Positions 15,768-24,112 of a stretch of 34,521 nucleotides of DNA are shown one piece after another. This DNA is from CAZTPJ01 sp964614515 (GTDB lineage: Bacteria > Planctomycetota > Phycisphaerae > Phycisphaerales > UBA1924). The stretch is taken from positions 1 to 34,521 of the forward strand of contig CAZTPJ010000039.1 of the NCBI GenBank assembly GCA_964614515.1, read 5' to 3'. How positions within the stretch are numbered: the stretch's first letter is position 1; every line of letters starts with the position of its first letter. The notes beneath the pieces were generated by a model that did not search any database, had not been told where the DNA came from, and saw only the letters and a program-made list of their open reading frames with translations. The position numbers were made by a program, and so were the translations under genes.

Positions 15768-17072
15768 ATGAGCACACGACGGGAGTTTCTTGGCCATCTT
15801 GCCGCTCCGGCGGCCGCGCCGATACTGTTCGCCTTGCCGGCGGCGTCGCTTGCGGGGGTGCTGCGCGAGATCGCGGCGACGCCGGGCAGCGCCGCCGCGC
15901 TCGCGGATGATGAGGACTTCTGGGCGATGGTGTCGCAGGCGTTCACGATTGATCGCAGCGTGATCAACTTCAACAACGGGGGCGTGAGTCCCGCGCCGGC
16001 GATCGTGCAGGACGCGATGAAGCGGCATCTGGACTTTGCGAACTCCATGCCGCCGCCGCGGGCGCTGTGGACGGTGCAGCAGCCGCAGGTTGAGGGCGTG
16101 CGGGCGCAACTGGCGCGGGAGTTCGGCGCGGATGCGGAAGAGATCGCCATCACGCGAAACGCCTCCGAGAGCCTTCAGATCTGCCAGTTCGGGCTGGGAC
16201 TCATGCCTGGCGATGAAATACTCACGACGACGCACGACTATCCGCGGATGCTCACGACGTTTCGCCAGCGCGAGCGCCGCGAAGGCGTGGTCGTGCGCAC
16301 GGTGAAACTGCCCATTCCGTGCGAGGATGATGCGCTGGCCGTGGATCTGTTCCGGCGGAGCATCACGCCGCGGACCCGCATGATCCTGATGTGCCACATC
16401 GTGAACATCACGGGGCAGATCCTGCCTGTGCGTGAAATCGTGGCGATGGCGCGGGAGCACAACGGCGGAATACCCGTGATCGTCGATGGGGCGCACGCCC
16501 TGGCACACTTTGATTTTCAACTGCGTGACCTTGAGTGTGACTATTACGGAGTCTCGCTGCACAAATGGCTCTTCGCGCCGCACGGTACGGGTCTGTTGTA
16601 TGTACGGCGGGACAAGATCAGGGACTTGTGGCCGCTGATGGCCGCGCCCGAAGTGCTCGACGATGACATTCGAAAGTTCGAGGAGATCGGGACGCATCCC
16701 GTGGCGAATTGTCTGGCGATCGCGGAGGCGATCACGTTTCACCAGGCCATCGGCGCTGCGCGGAAGGAGGCACGCCTGCGCTTCCTTCGCGATGCCTGGG
16801 CGAAGCGGCTGCTGGCCCATCATCGCGTGCGACTGCACACGAGCCTCAAGCCGCAGTTCGCCTGCGGCGTCGCGACCGTGCAGATTGAGGGCATCGACTC
16901 CTCCAGGCTGATGAACTGGCTCTGGGAAACGCACAAAATTCTCGTCACGGCCATCAAGCACGACGAGTTTGAGGGCATCCGCATCACGCCCAGCGTCTAC
17001 ACCACCATGAACGAGATCGAGCGGTTCTGCGATGCGATGGAGTGGGTGATCGACCACGGCCTGCCAGAATGA
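15768..17072 (+). CDS. Tat-exported class V aminotransferase fold enzyme (isopenicillin N epimerase-like)
   Basis: PLP enzyme of 434 residues. The ATG at 15768 follows GGAGG and opens a twin-arginine signal: TRREFLGHLAAPAAAPILFA. The fold-type I core shows NFNNGGVSPAP, ITRNASESLQ, the PLP-contacting VDGAHALAHF with its Asp, and the Schiff-base lysine K266 in GVSLHKWLFAPHGTGLL. The set resembles isopenicillin N epimerase and selenocysteine lyase-like enzymes found in many planctomycetes. Reaction and substrate are unknown. Finding a Tat signal on a PLP enzyme implies folding with cofactor before export. The Rieske oxygenase gene starts 25 bp after its stop, so the two are probably one operon. 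A TAGACT -10-like element lies at 15738-15743. Confidence 0.9.
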   Translation: MSTRREFLGHLAAPAAAPILFALPAASLAGVLREIAATPGSAAALADDEDFWAMVSQAFTIDRSVINFNNGGVSPAPAIVQDAMKRHLDFANSMPPPRALWTVQQPQVEGVRAQLAREFGADAEEIAITRNASESLQICQFGLGLMPGDEILTTTHDYPRMLTTFRQRERREGVVVRTVKLPIPCEDDALAVDLFRRSITPRTRMILMCHIVNITGQILPVREIVAMAREHNGGIPVIVDGAHALAHFDFQLRDLECDYYGVSLHKWLFAPHGTGLLYVRRDKIRDLWPLMAAPEVLDDDIRKFEEIGTHPVANCLAIAEAITFHQAIGAARKEARLRFLRDAWAKRLLAHHRVRLHTSLKPQFACGVATVQIEGIDSSRLMNWLWETHKILVTAIKHDEFEGIRITPSVYTTMNEIERFCDAMEWVIDHGLPE

Positions 17073-17096
17073 TCCGCCCGGCCGGAGGAACGCGGC

Positions 17097-18179
17097 ATGG
17101 AACCATTTGATATTCATCCCGACATTGCCCAGGCTTCGACGCTTCCGTCGCGGGTGTATTCAGACCCCGGCGTGTTCGACGCGTGCCGCGAGCGAATTTT
17201 CGCGCGCTCGTGGCAACTCGTCGGCGATGCGAACGATGTCAAGGCGCCGGGACACGTTCAGCCCGTGTCCATGCTCGACGGATTGCTCGGCGAGCCGCTC
17301 CTGCTCACGCGCGATGAACGCGATGTCATGCACTGCCTGTCCAACGTCTGCACCCATCGCGGGAATCTGGTGTGCGAACACGGCGGGGCGCAGCGGTCAT
17401 TGACATGTCGATATCACGGGCGTCGCTTCTCGCTCGATGGGCGCTTCAAGTCCATGCCGGAGTTTGAGGAGGCCCGCGGGTTTCCGTCGGAGAAGGATAA
17501 CCTGCCGCGGATCGCGATGGGACGCTGGGGACCGTTCGTCTTCGCGTCACTTTCGCCCGCGTGCGAGTTTGACGCGTTCATCGGGCCGATGCGCGAGCGA
17601 CTGGCGTGGATGGACCTCGCAGCGCTGGCCCACGAGCCGGCGCGGTCGAAGGATTACCTTGTCCGCGCGAACTGGGCGCTCTACTGCGACAACTATCTCG
17701 AAGGCTTTCACATCCCATTTGTTCACGCCTCGCTCAGCGACGTGCTCGATTACGGCTCGTATCGAACGGAACTCCAGCCGTGGTCGGTGTTGCAACTCGG
17801 CGTGGCCAAGGGGGGGGAGGATGCGTTCGCGCCGCCGGGCGATTCGCCCGACGCGGGCCAGAACATCGCGGCATTCTACTACTGGCTCTTTCCCAATACG
17901 ATGATCAACGTGTATCCGTGGGGGATTTCGGTCAACATCGTGCGGCCGTTGGCGGTGGACCTGACGAAGGTGTCGTTCCTGACCTATGTGTGGGACCGAT
18001 CGAAACTGGATCGCGGCGCGGGGGCGGACATTGATCGCGTGGAGCGCGAGGATGAGTCGATCGTGGAGGCCGTGCAGCGCGGCGTGCGCTCGCGGCTGTA
18101 TGACCGCGGCCGTTATTCACCCACGCGCGAGCAGGGCGTGCATCACTTCCATCGAATGCTCGCTGCGGCGTTGTCGTGA
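17097..18179 (+). CDS. Rieske non-heme iron oxygenase, alpha-subunit type
   Basis: Oxygenase of 360 residues. A Rieske [2Fe-2S] domain has C85-x-H87 in NVCTHRGN and C104-x-x-H107 in LTCRYHGRRF. The mononuclear iron site is seen in the C-terminal domain: H205 and H210 in DNYLEGFHIPFVH and a distal acid, D319, in VEREDESIVEAVQ. The pattern is that of ring-hydroxylating and choline monooxygenase-like alpha subunits (aromatic hydroxylation, N-demethylation or amine oxidation). No ferredoxin or reductase gene is adjacent, so electrons must come from elsewhere. There is no signal peptide, in contrast with its upstream partner. Substrate is not inferable from sequence alone. Confidence 0.93.
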   Translation: MEPFDIHPDIAQASTLPSRVYSDPGVFDACRERIFARSWQLVGDANDVKAPGHVQPVSMLDGLLGEPLLLTRDERDVMHCLSNVCTHRGNLVCEHGGAQRSLTCRYHGRRFSLDGRFKSMPEFEEARGFPSEKDNLPRIAMGRWGPFVFASLSPACEFDAFIGPMRERLAWMDLAALAHEPARSKDYLVRANWALYCDNYLEGFHIPFVHASLSDVLDYGSYRTELQPWSVLQLGVAKGGEDAFAPPGDSPDAGQNIAAFYYWLFPNTMINVYPWGISVNIVRPLAVDLTKVSFLTYVWDRSKLDRGAGADIDRVEREDESIVEAVQRGVRSRLYDRGRYSPTREQGVHHFHRMLAAALS

Positions 18180-18191
18180 GGGACGGCGCGT

Positions 18192-19016
18192 TCACCACTC
18201 CCCCAGCATCCACAGCCGGTTCGGGCGTCGCGAGCGTTGCACATAGGTCTCGTGGTGCTTCGCCGCGCGGGCGAGTGTGGCGACGGCCTCGTCGGGCGAA
18301 TCCGTCACGGTGAGATAGTTCATGTCGCCAGCGCTGATCGTGCCCCGAGCTTCGAGCGTGCCTTGCATGAAATCAAGCAACGGCCGCCAATACTCCGTAC
18401 CCATCAGCACGATCGGAAAGTGCCTGATCTTGCCGGTCTGGATGAGCGTGAGGGCTTCGAAGAGTTCATCCAGCGTGCCAAAGCCACCGGGCAGCACGAC
18501 GAAGCCGTAGGAATACTTCAAGAGCATCACCTTGCGCACGAAAAAGTAGTGAAACTCGATGAAGCAGTCGAGGTATGGATTCGGCTCCTGCTCGTGGGGC
18601 AGGCGGATGTTGCATCCCACGCTGCGTCCACCAGCCTCGCGAGCGCCGCGGTTGGCGGCCTCCATGATCCCCGGCCCCCCGCCGGTCATCACCGTGAAGT
18701 CCATCTTCGCGATGCGCGACCCGATCTCGCGCCCGAGTTCGTAGTACGGATCACCCTCGCGAAATCGCGCCGATCCGAACACCGTCACGCACGGCCCGAC
18801 AAAGTGCAATCGCCGAAACCCGCGAATGAACTCGACAAGAATTCGCAACACCCGCGCCAGTTCCGTACGGCGATATCGCGGCCCTTCGAGAAACGAGCGT
18901 TCCTCGAACGATGATGTGCCCTTGCCCCATGGGCGGGAGCCGTTGCCGGCCGTGTCGGGTGGGGTGCTCGGCCCGTCCGCCTCGCGCGTCTCATGCTGAG
19001 TCTCTCGTTCGTTCAT
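18192..19016 (-). CDS. LOG-family protein (TIGR00730 type)
   Basis: Protein of 274 residues with the two LOG signatures: VMTGGGPGIMEAANRGA (GGGPG at 112-116) and LPGGFGTLDELFEAL (PGGFGTLDE at 176-184). The family includes cytokinin-riboside 5'-monophosphate phosphoribohydrolases, which cut the N-glycosidic bond of nucleoside monophosphates; AMP is a common substrate in bacteria. The N-terminal 40 residues before the core are hydrophilic and variable. The stop is 12 bp from the convergent Rieske gene. The start at 19016 has no clear ribosome site. It is 25 bp downstream of the SugE gene, so an operon is likely. Confidence 0.9.
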   Translation of the reverse strand: MNERETQHETREADGPSTPPDTAGNGSRPWGKGTSSFEERSFLEGPRYRRTELARVLRILVEFIRGFRRLHFVGPCVTVFGSARFREGDPYYELGREIGSRIAKMDFTVMTGGGPGIMEAANRGAREAGGRSVGCNIRLPHEQEPNPYLDCFIEFHYFFVRKVMLLKYSYGFVVLPGGFGTLDELFEALTLIQTGKIRHFPIVLMGTEYWRPLLDFMQGTLEARGTISAGDMNYLTVTDSPDEAVATLARAAKHHETYVQRSRRPNRLWMLGEW

Positions 19017-19041
19017 GGGTGAGGTTATGCGGGAAAATGCG

Positions 19042-19362
19042 CTACGCCTTGGCCGTGATCTTCAGACCCACGATCGCCGCGATGAGCATCGCGAGGAAGA
19101 ACCCGCGCCAGACGTTGACAGATTCATCAAACAGCATGACACCGAGTACGGCCGTGCCCGCCGCGCCGATCCCCACCCACACGGCATAGGCCGTGCCGAT
19201 CGGAAGGGTCCGCGCGGCGACCGCAAGCAGATACATGCTGACGGCCATCGCGGCGATGGTCAGCACGCTGGGCCAGAGTCTCGTGAAGCCCTGTGTGTAC
19301 TTGAGGCCGACCGCCCAGCCGATCTCAAACAGGCCCGCGATGAAGAGGATGATCCATGCCAT
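19042..19362 (-). CDS. sugE: Small multidrug resistance family guanidinium exporter, SugE/Gdx type
   Basis: Four-helix inner-membrane protein of 106 residues. E13 in AGLFEIGWAVGLKYTQGF is the central acidic residue. Close resemblance to SugE through GLKYT-GF-RL-PS, RTLPIGTAYAVWVGIGA and the FDESVN region places it in the Gdx branch, which exchanges guanidinium for protons, rather than EmrE-like drug exporters. It functions as an antiparallel dimer. A GGAGG ribosome site precedes the ATG. I looked for a guanidine riboswitch in the 200 bp upstream and did not see one. A palindrome lies there instead (19438-19458). Confidence 0.93.
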   Translation of the reverse strand: MAWIILFIAGLFEIGWAVGLKYTQGFTRLWPSVLTIAAMAVSMYLLAVAARTLPIGTAYAVWVGIGAAGTAVLGVMLFDESVNVWRGFFLAMLIAAIVGLKITAKA

Positions 19363-19437
19363 GATGTTGATCCTCCAACGGCATCATGCGAGTGATGCGC
19401 CTTGCGGACGATTCGCCGAATGCCGGATCGACTCGTG

Positions 19438-19458
19438 GCACAGGCGACTCCCCTGTGC
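19438..19458. repeat. Palindrome upstream of sugE
   Basis: GCACAGG and CCTGTGC form a 7-bp stem around a 7-base centre, resembling the dispersed repeat family at 7864 and 12562. It lies in the gap between the MoxR gene and sugE. Confidence 0.5.
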
Positions 19459-19562
19459 GAGTGCGAAGTGTTGAGTGATTCACGAGGCATCCGGCATCGG
19501 TGGTTCGGAGGTAGCTGGTGTGCGAGGGGGGGCACTCGCTCGCGCTTCGTGCTCTGATACGG

Positions 19563-20630
19563 CTACCTCATCACCGCATCCATCTGCTTTCGCTGGCTCG
19601 CGGTGGCGCCTTCGATGGGGATGGACTCGAGCAGGCCGTCGATGATCGCGTCGGTTGTCACCTGGTCTGCTTCCGCGTTGAAGTTGGTCAGGATGCGATG
19701 CCGCAGGACGGGCTTGGCGATGGCCTTGATGTGTTCGGGCGTGACGTGGAGCGAGCCTGTGAGGAACGCGTGCGCCTTCGCCCCGAGCACGAGGTATTCG
19801 CTCGCGCGCGGCCCCGCGCCCCAGCCGACATAGTCGCTCACGATCTTCGGGCGTGTCAGCCCGCCATCCATCGGCTCTTTGATGCGCGTCGCCCGCACCA
19901 GGCGCAGCGCGTAACGAATCACATGGTCGGGCACCGGGCACTGCACGATGAAGTCCTGCACGCGCTGGATATCCTGGTTGATCAGCACCGCGTCGATCTG
20001 CACCTTCGCCTTGTTCGCCGAGCGCCGGACGATCTCGACTTCCTCCTCGGCCGTGGGATAGCCGATCTGAATCTGAAACATGAATCGGTCGAGTTGCGCC
20101 TCGGGGAGCGGATAGGTCCCCTCCTGCTCGATGGGGTTCTGCGTCGCAAGGACGAAGAACGGGGCGGGCAGTTGATGCTGCACACCGCCGATGGTGACGT
20201 GCCGCTCCTGCATGGCTTCGAGCAGCGCGGCCTGCGTCTTGGGCGGCGTGCGGTTGATCTCATCGGCGAGGATCACGTTGGCGAAGACCGGCCCCTTGAC
20301 GAAGCGAAGTTCGCGGGCGCCCGTGGCCTTGTCCTCTTCGATCACTTCCGTCCCTGTGATGTCGCTGGGCATCAGGTCGGGTGTGAACTGGATCCGGCTG
20401 AAGCCCAGGCTCAGCGTCCGCGCGATCGTCGAGATCAGCAGCGTCTTGGCCAAACCCGGCACGCCCACCACAAGCCCATGCCCACGACAGAAGATGCACA
20501 TCAGCATCTGATGCACAACTTCATCCTGACCCACGATGATCTTGTGGATCTCACCCTTGAGCCGGTTATACGCCGAGCGCACCTCCTGAACCAGCGCCTC
20601 GGGATTCGTCACGTTTGTCGGATCAGCCAT
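19563..20630 (-). CDS. MoxR-family AAA+ ATPase
   Basis: ATPase of 355 residues, start at 20630 with a GGGAGG ribosome site. Walker A is GVPGLAKT (56-63), Walker B VILADEINR (119-127), and sensor 1 sits in FVLATQNPIEQEGTYPLPEAQLDRF. The order and the QATLLEAM-like helix (QAALLEAMQER) identify MoxR/RavA-type ATPases, which act as chaperones for protein complexes or metal-cofactor insertion, usually with DUF58 and VWA-domain partners encoded beside them. None of those partners is present; downstream lies sugE. A longer frame upstream is open, but its first 60 codons are derived from a repeat. Confidence 0.93.
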   Translation of the reverse strand: MADPTNVTNPEALVQEVRSAYNRLKGEIHKIIVGQDEVVHQMLMCIFCRGHGLVVGVPGLAKTLLISTIARTLSLGFSRIQFTPDLMPSDITGTEVIEEDKATGARELRFVKGPVFANVILADEINRTPPKTQAALLEAMQERHVTIGGVQHQLPAPFFVLATQNPIEQEGTYPLPEAQLDRFMFQIQIGYPTAEEEVEIVRRSANKAKVQIDAVLINQDIQRVQDFIVQCPVPDHVIRYALRLVRATRIKEPMDGGLTRPKIVSDYVGWGAGPRASEYLVLGAKAHAFLTGSLHVTPEHIKAIAKPVLRHRILTNFNAEADQVTTDAIIDGLLESIPIEGATASQRKQMDAVMR

Positions 20631-20732
20631 ACGGCCTCCCTTCTGCCCGTATCGTAGCGGTCCCCCCCGAAAGAGCCGATCGCGCAAGCAATCGACGCAG
20701 CGCCTCCGCGAAGCCTTCACCGGATCCGGTGG

Positions 20733-20751
20733 GGCAGGCGTCTCGCCTGCC
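20733..20751. repeat. Palindrome between moxR-type gene and phosphofructokinase
   Basis: GGCAGGCG-TCT-CGCCTGCC is a perfect 8-bp stem with a 3-base loop, the same architecture as the other dispersed copies. It lies in the 252-bp divergent gap. Confidence 0.65.
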
Positions 20752-20882
20752 TTTCGGCGCATCGCAACCACCTTGGTTCTACCGTCGCGACTCCGCGAGG
20801 TTTCCGCCACGAAGTCTCTGAATCATCACGATTCCGCTCCGCCGCCGCACCGCGAGTATCATCCGTTTTTCGGGAGTTTCCC

Positions 20883-22106
20883 ATGCCACCGATTATCAAA
20901 GGCGTCGCCGTCGTCGGGCAATCCGGCGGGCCCACGGCCGTCATCAACCAATCGCTCGTCGGCCTTGTCGAGGGCTTGCGCGAATCGCTGGTCCGCACCG
21001 GCGATGTCACACGCATCCTCGGCATGCGCCACGGCGTGCGCGGCTTGACCACCGGCCAGTTCGCCGACCTTTCAGACACGCCGCGCGCCACGCTCGATCG
21101 CCTCGCCGAGACGCCTTCGGCCGCGCTGGGCTCGACTCGCGACAAGCCTGACGCGGCCTATGGAAAGAAGATTCTCGACGCCTGCCGCGCTAACGATGTG
21201 CGATACTTCTTCTACATCGGAGGCAACGATTCATCGGACACCTGTCGCATCGTGCGCGAGGCGGCTGTGGCGGGAGGTTATGACCTGCGATGCTTTCACA
21301 TTCCCAAGACCGTTGACAACGACTTGATGAAGAGCGATCACACGCCGGGATATCCATCCGCGGCGCGCTTCGTCGCCACCGCGTTTCTCGCTGATGGCCT
21401 CGACAATCGAAGTCTGCCCGGCATCAAGATCAACATCGTGATGGGTCGGCACGCGGGGTTCCTCACGGCCGCGGCCGCACTCGCACGCCGACGCGACGAC
21501 GACGGCCCACACCTCGTCTACCTTCCCGAAGTGCCCTTCGACACGGATCGCTTCGTGAGCGATGTCGATCGCGTTTACTCGAAACTCGGCCGTTGCCACA
21601 TCGCGGTGAGCGAGGGCATTCAGAACGCCGCGCACGAGTCGATCGGCGCCTCGCTGGTCAAGAACGCGGATCGCGATGCGCACGGGAACGTGCAACTCTC
21701 GGGAACGGGCGCGCTGGGCGACCTGCTCGCGGATCTGCTCAAGACGCGTCTGACGCCCAAGGGCGGCAAACCCCCGCGCGTTCGCGCCGACACGTTTGGA
21801 TACTTGCAGCGATGCTGGCCAGATGCCTCGCTCATCGATCGCAGCGAAGCCCGCGAGGCCGGGCGACATGCGGCCACGCTCGCCGCCGAAGGCATCGCCG
21901 ATGGCTCCATCGCGATCCTTCGAACATCGGCCCACGGCGAGCCATACGCCAGCGACATGACGCGCGTTGAACTCACCGATGTCGCGGCCAAGACCCGCTA
22001 CATGCCGCCGGAGTTCATCGACGGCCACAACAACGTCTCGCAAGCATTCATCGACTATTGCCGCCCGCTCATCGGCGATTTGCCCGAGATCGAGTCGTTG
22101 GACTGA
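20883..22106 (+). CDS. pfp: Diphosphate-fructose-6-phosphate 1-phosphotransferase (PPi-type PFK)
   Basis: Phosphofructokinase of 407 residues. It shows GQSGGPTAVINQS (12-24), GGNDSSDT (113-120), PKTVDNDL (141-148) and MGRHAGFL (187-194). ATP-dependent enzymes have GGDGS in the second motif; the Asp in GGNDS and the PKT-DND lysine mark the pyrophosphate-type group, which reversibly converts fructose 6-phosphate to the 1,6-bisphosphate using PPi. The first Asp is Asn in this protein, a variant also known in that branch. A GGGAG ribosome site precedes the ATG. The gene is monocistronic here and converges on the DUF4230-like gene, with 27 bp between stop codons. Confidence 0.93.
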   Translation: MPPIIKGVAVVGQSGGPTAVINQSLVGLVEGLRESLVRTGDVTRILGMRHGVRGLTTGQFADLSDTPRATLDRLAETPSAALGSTRDKPDAAYGKKILDACRANDVRYFFYIGGNDSSDTCRIVREAAVAGGYDLRCFHIPKTVDNDLMKSDHTPGYPSAARFVATAFLADGLDNRSLPGIKINIVMGRHAGFLTAAAALARRRDDDGPHLVYLPEVPFDTDRFVSDVDRVYSKLGRCHIAVSEGIQNAAHESIGASLVKNADRDAHGNVQLSGTGALGDLLADLLKTRLTPKGGKPPRVRADTFGYLQRCWPDASLIDRSEAREAGRHAATLAAEGIADGSIAILRTSAHGEPYASDMTRVELTDVAAKTRYMPPEFIDGHNNVSQAFIDYCRPLIGDLPEIESLD

Positions 22107-22133
22107 TGGTCATGGCGGCGAATCGCGCTTGCG

Positions 22134-22823
22134 TCACGCGGCCGAGCCGGTGAGGAGTTTCGCGCGTCCGGTGACATCGACGCGCGGCTGGGCCTCTTCC
22201 TGCTCAGGTTCGGACCATGCAAGTTCGATTTCGACATCGAACAGTTCGAGCAGCGACGCGAGTTGTCGTTCGGCGGCGAGGCGTGCGGCCTCGAGGTATC
22301 GCGCATCGCTCGTGGCGAAGAGCGCGGTGGCCTGTTCCTGCGCCGCCCGCATCAGCGAGGTCTGACGCTCCGCGTTCATCTGAATGATGTCGAGCAGGCC
22401 GATGAGTCGCCCGCTTTGAATGTCATACGGCGTCACGTCGGTCAATCGCAGCGCGCCTTCGATGGCGGGCAGCCGCACGCGGAAAACGCCCGGCGAGCGT
22501 TCGCGCACGTCGCCCGGGCCGAGGCTTGACAGATCGACGGAATACTGCTTCTCATAGTGGAAGATCATGGCGATGCGTGCGGGGCTGAGGAGGATGGGCG
22601 GGAGCCAGTCCCAGCCGTGCTTGGCCGTGGCGATTTCTTTCGCGCACACTTCGAGGGCGACGAGTTTGCCCACAGCGCGGACGCGCTGTGTGAGCATCTT
22701 CGCGGACACGGGCGCATCCTCGCGCGGGCGTCGCCGTCGCGAGATGAACCAACCCGCGCCGAACGCAATCACGATCGCGCCGGCCGAGAGTCCCATCATC
22801 CACAGCAGTGACAACAGGTCCAT
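22134..22823 (-). CDS. Membrane-anchored DUF4230-like protein
   Basis: Protein of 229 residues. One N-terminal helix (about 5-27, SLLWMMGLSAGAIVIAFGAG) is followed by a basic RRRR stop-transfer. The body fits the DUF4230 pattern: VGKLVALEV near 50, YSVDLSSLGPGDV, RVRLPAIEG, a central helical region, and late Ala-rich helices ending in a VEIELAWSE strand. No enzymatic motif is visible and the family function is unknown. A GAGGG ribosome site precedes the ATG at 22823. It is 183 bp downstream of the next gene, and I see nothing in that gap. Confidence 0.75.
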   Translation of the reverse strand: MDLLSLLWMMGLSAGAIVIAFGAGWFISRRRRPREDAPVSAKMLTQRVRAVGKLVALEVCAKEIATAKHGWDWLPPILLSPARIAMIFHYEKQYSVDLSSLGPGDVRERSPGVFRVRLPAIEGALRLTDVTPYDIQSGRLIGLLDIIQMNAERQTSLMRAAQEQATALFATSDARYLEAARLAAERQLASLLELFDVEIELAWSEPEQEEAQPRVDVTGRAKLLTGSAA

Positions 22824-23006
22824 GACATTACCCTCAATTGGAAGTGTGCCCGCGCGATTTCAGGGGGTTTGCCTGAACGTGCCTTGTGCAACGAACATCA
22901 ACCGAAGCGGCCGCAGGCTTGTCGCGCACGTGCCGCTGAACGAGCCATGGTGCATCGTACTCGCCAAGAGACTGGCTTGCCCCTCCGCGACAACCACACG
23001 TCGCCG

Positions 23007-23660
23007 TCACTCTGTTATACGTGATTGCGTCTGGGCTTGTTCAAACGCGCGAACCACGAGGTGGACGCCCGCAGCCAGCAAGGCCGTGACCACCATGAAC
23101 AGCACCAACTGCACCATGAACCCGGCAAAGCCGGCCATGCCAAGCACGGCCTGCATCGAGCCTCGCCCGATGCCCGTGATGAACAACCCGCCCACCAGCC
23201 CAAGCGGCGCCAACAGCGCGGACCCGATCAGGAACGGCCGCCATGTCGCAGGCTTGCGATTCAGGACGAGTGCCCCGGCCGTGGCGGCAAGCGCAATGCC
23301 GCACGCGGTTCGCAACAGCAGCACGGGTCCGAAGATGGCGCTGATGCGTTCGCCGCGAATGGCGATGAAGGCCAGCGGCGACGCGAGGATGAACACGCCC
23401 GCGATGGAAAGCAACGTCATCGCGGCGTGGTTGTTGAATCGCCCCCGCGCGAACATCAGCCCCAGCACGCACGCGAGCAGATGCACGGGTTCAAACAAGA
23501 ACATCGCCCACGCGGGCTTGGGGAGCGGCAGAACGGACGCGACGCCCCCGGCCAGCGCGGACACGCCAATCACGGCACACACGCCGCCGCAGAAAACGCG
23601 CGACCACTGCGGGGCCAGCGATTCATCGTTGTGATCTTGATGTGCGACGTGGTCGGTCAT
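23007..23660 (-). CDS. Multi-pass membrane protein, unknown function
   Basis: Protein of 217 residues with about six membrane helices, for example VFCGGVCAVIGVSALAGGVA, MFLFEPVHLLACVLGLMFA, MTLLSIAGVFILASPLAFIA and QLVLFMVVTALLAAGVHLVV. The first 20 residues carry several His and Asp (MTDHVAHQDHNDE), which could bind metal, but this is speculation. No family is recognised. The ribosome site is weak. Confidence 0.7.
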   Translation of the reverse strand: MTDHVAHQDHNDESLAPQWSRVFCGGVCAVIGVSALAGGVASVLPLPKPAWAMFLFEPVHLLACVLGLMFARGRFNNHAAMTLLSIAGVFILASPLAFIAIRGERISAIFGPVLLLRTACGIALAATAGALVLNRKPATWRPFLIGSALLAPLGLVGGLFITGIGRGSMQAVLGMAGFAGFMVQLVLFMVVTALLAAGVHLVVRAFEQAQTQSRITE

Positions 23661-24112
23661 GGTCGATCGTTATAGGCGGTACGCCCCATCGTGGTCGAAG
23701 TTCTCCTCGCGACGCCGCGCGAGACGGACACGCCTGGCGCGATGTGTGTTTTTCGGCCGTCGACTGGCGGAACTTGGGGCAATCCCGCAGATCGCGCGGT
23801 CGGCTTCCTGCGCGTGAAGATGTTGGGGGAGGGTAATCCGGAACCAGGCCGTGCAAAACGCCGATTCTGTGGAAGTTGGAATCTCCCGGAGGCTCCCCGA
23901 TGCGCACCGTTGAGATATCGGACCCATCGAGTTGGGTCGTCGCGCAGCGCATGACTCGTCGGGTCATGGCGTCGTGGGCGTCTGATCTGTTGCGCCTGCG
24001 TCGGCTGGGTCTCGACAGGCCATCGGCAAGGTGCGGGGCGTGGACGATCATGCCGGCGAGGCGCTCGTCGCAGCGACGGCGCGCGGCCTGACGACCGGAG
24101 GAAGGAGTCACC
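23661..24112. other. 452-bp stretch upstream of fliD with no firm gene
   Basis: I see no confident gene here. The 3' part holds one low-confidence small reading frame (23900-24091) and a short hairpin, GACCCA-TCGAGT-TGGGTC, near 23930. The 5' part has no convincing promoter. A GG/GC pattern near 23763-23776 resembles a sigma54 site only with wrong spacing. Confidence 0.5.
23900..24091 (+). CDS. Possible small protein upstream of fliD
   Basis: A 63-codon frame starting MRTVEISDPSSWVVAQRMTR, with GGAGG about 8 bases before the ATG and ending 21 bp before fliD. A helical stretch with Leu and Arg follows (SWASDLLRLRRLG). Position and ribosome site fit a small flagellar gene, but the last 20 residues are low-complexity and basic, as in shadow frames of this GC-rich DNA. 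Other frames are open here too. Low confidence. Confidence 0.3.
   Translation: MRTVEISDPSSWVVAQRMTRRVMASWASDLLRLRRLGLDRPSARCGAWTIMPARRSSQRRRAA

Noticed and set aside
15657..17117. Upstream part of a 693-codon minus-strand frame that ends in the YceI-family gene
   Set aside because: Only the last 206 codons resemble YceI and start with a signal peptide and ribosome site. The rest lies opposite the PLP enzyme gene and looks like a shadow.
19363..19562. Possible guanidine riboswitch before sugE
   Set aside because: I looked for the ykkC, mini-ykkC and ykkC-III signatures and found none. Only a short palindrome of the repeat family is present.
23760..23780. Sigma54-like promoter upstream of fliD
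   Set aside because: The GG and GC elements are present but one base off the required spacing, and they lie over 330 bp from fliD.
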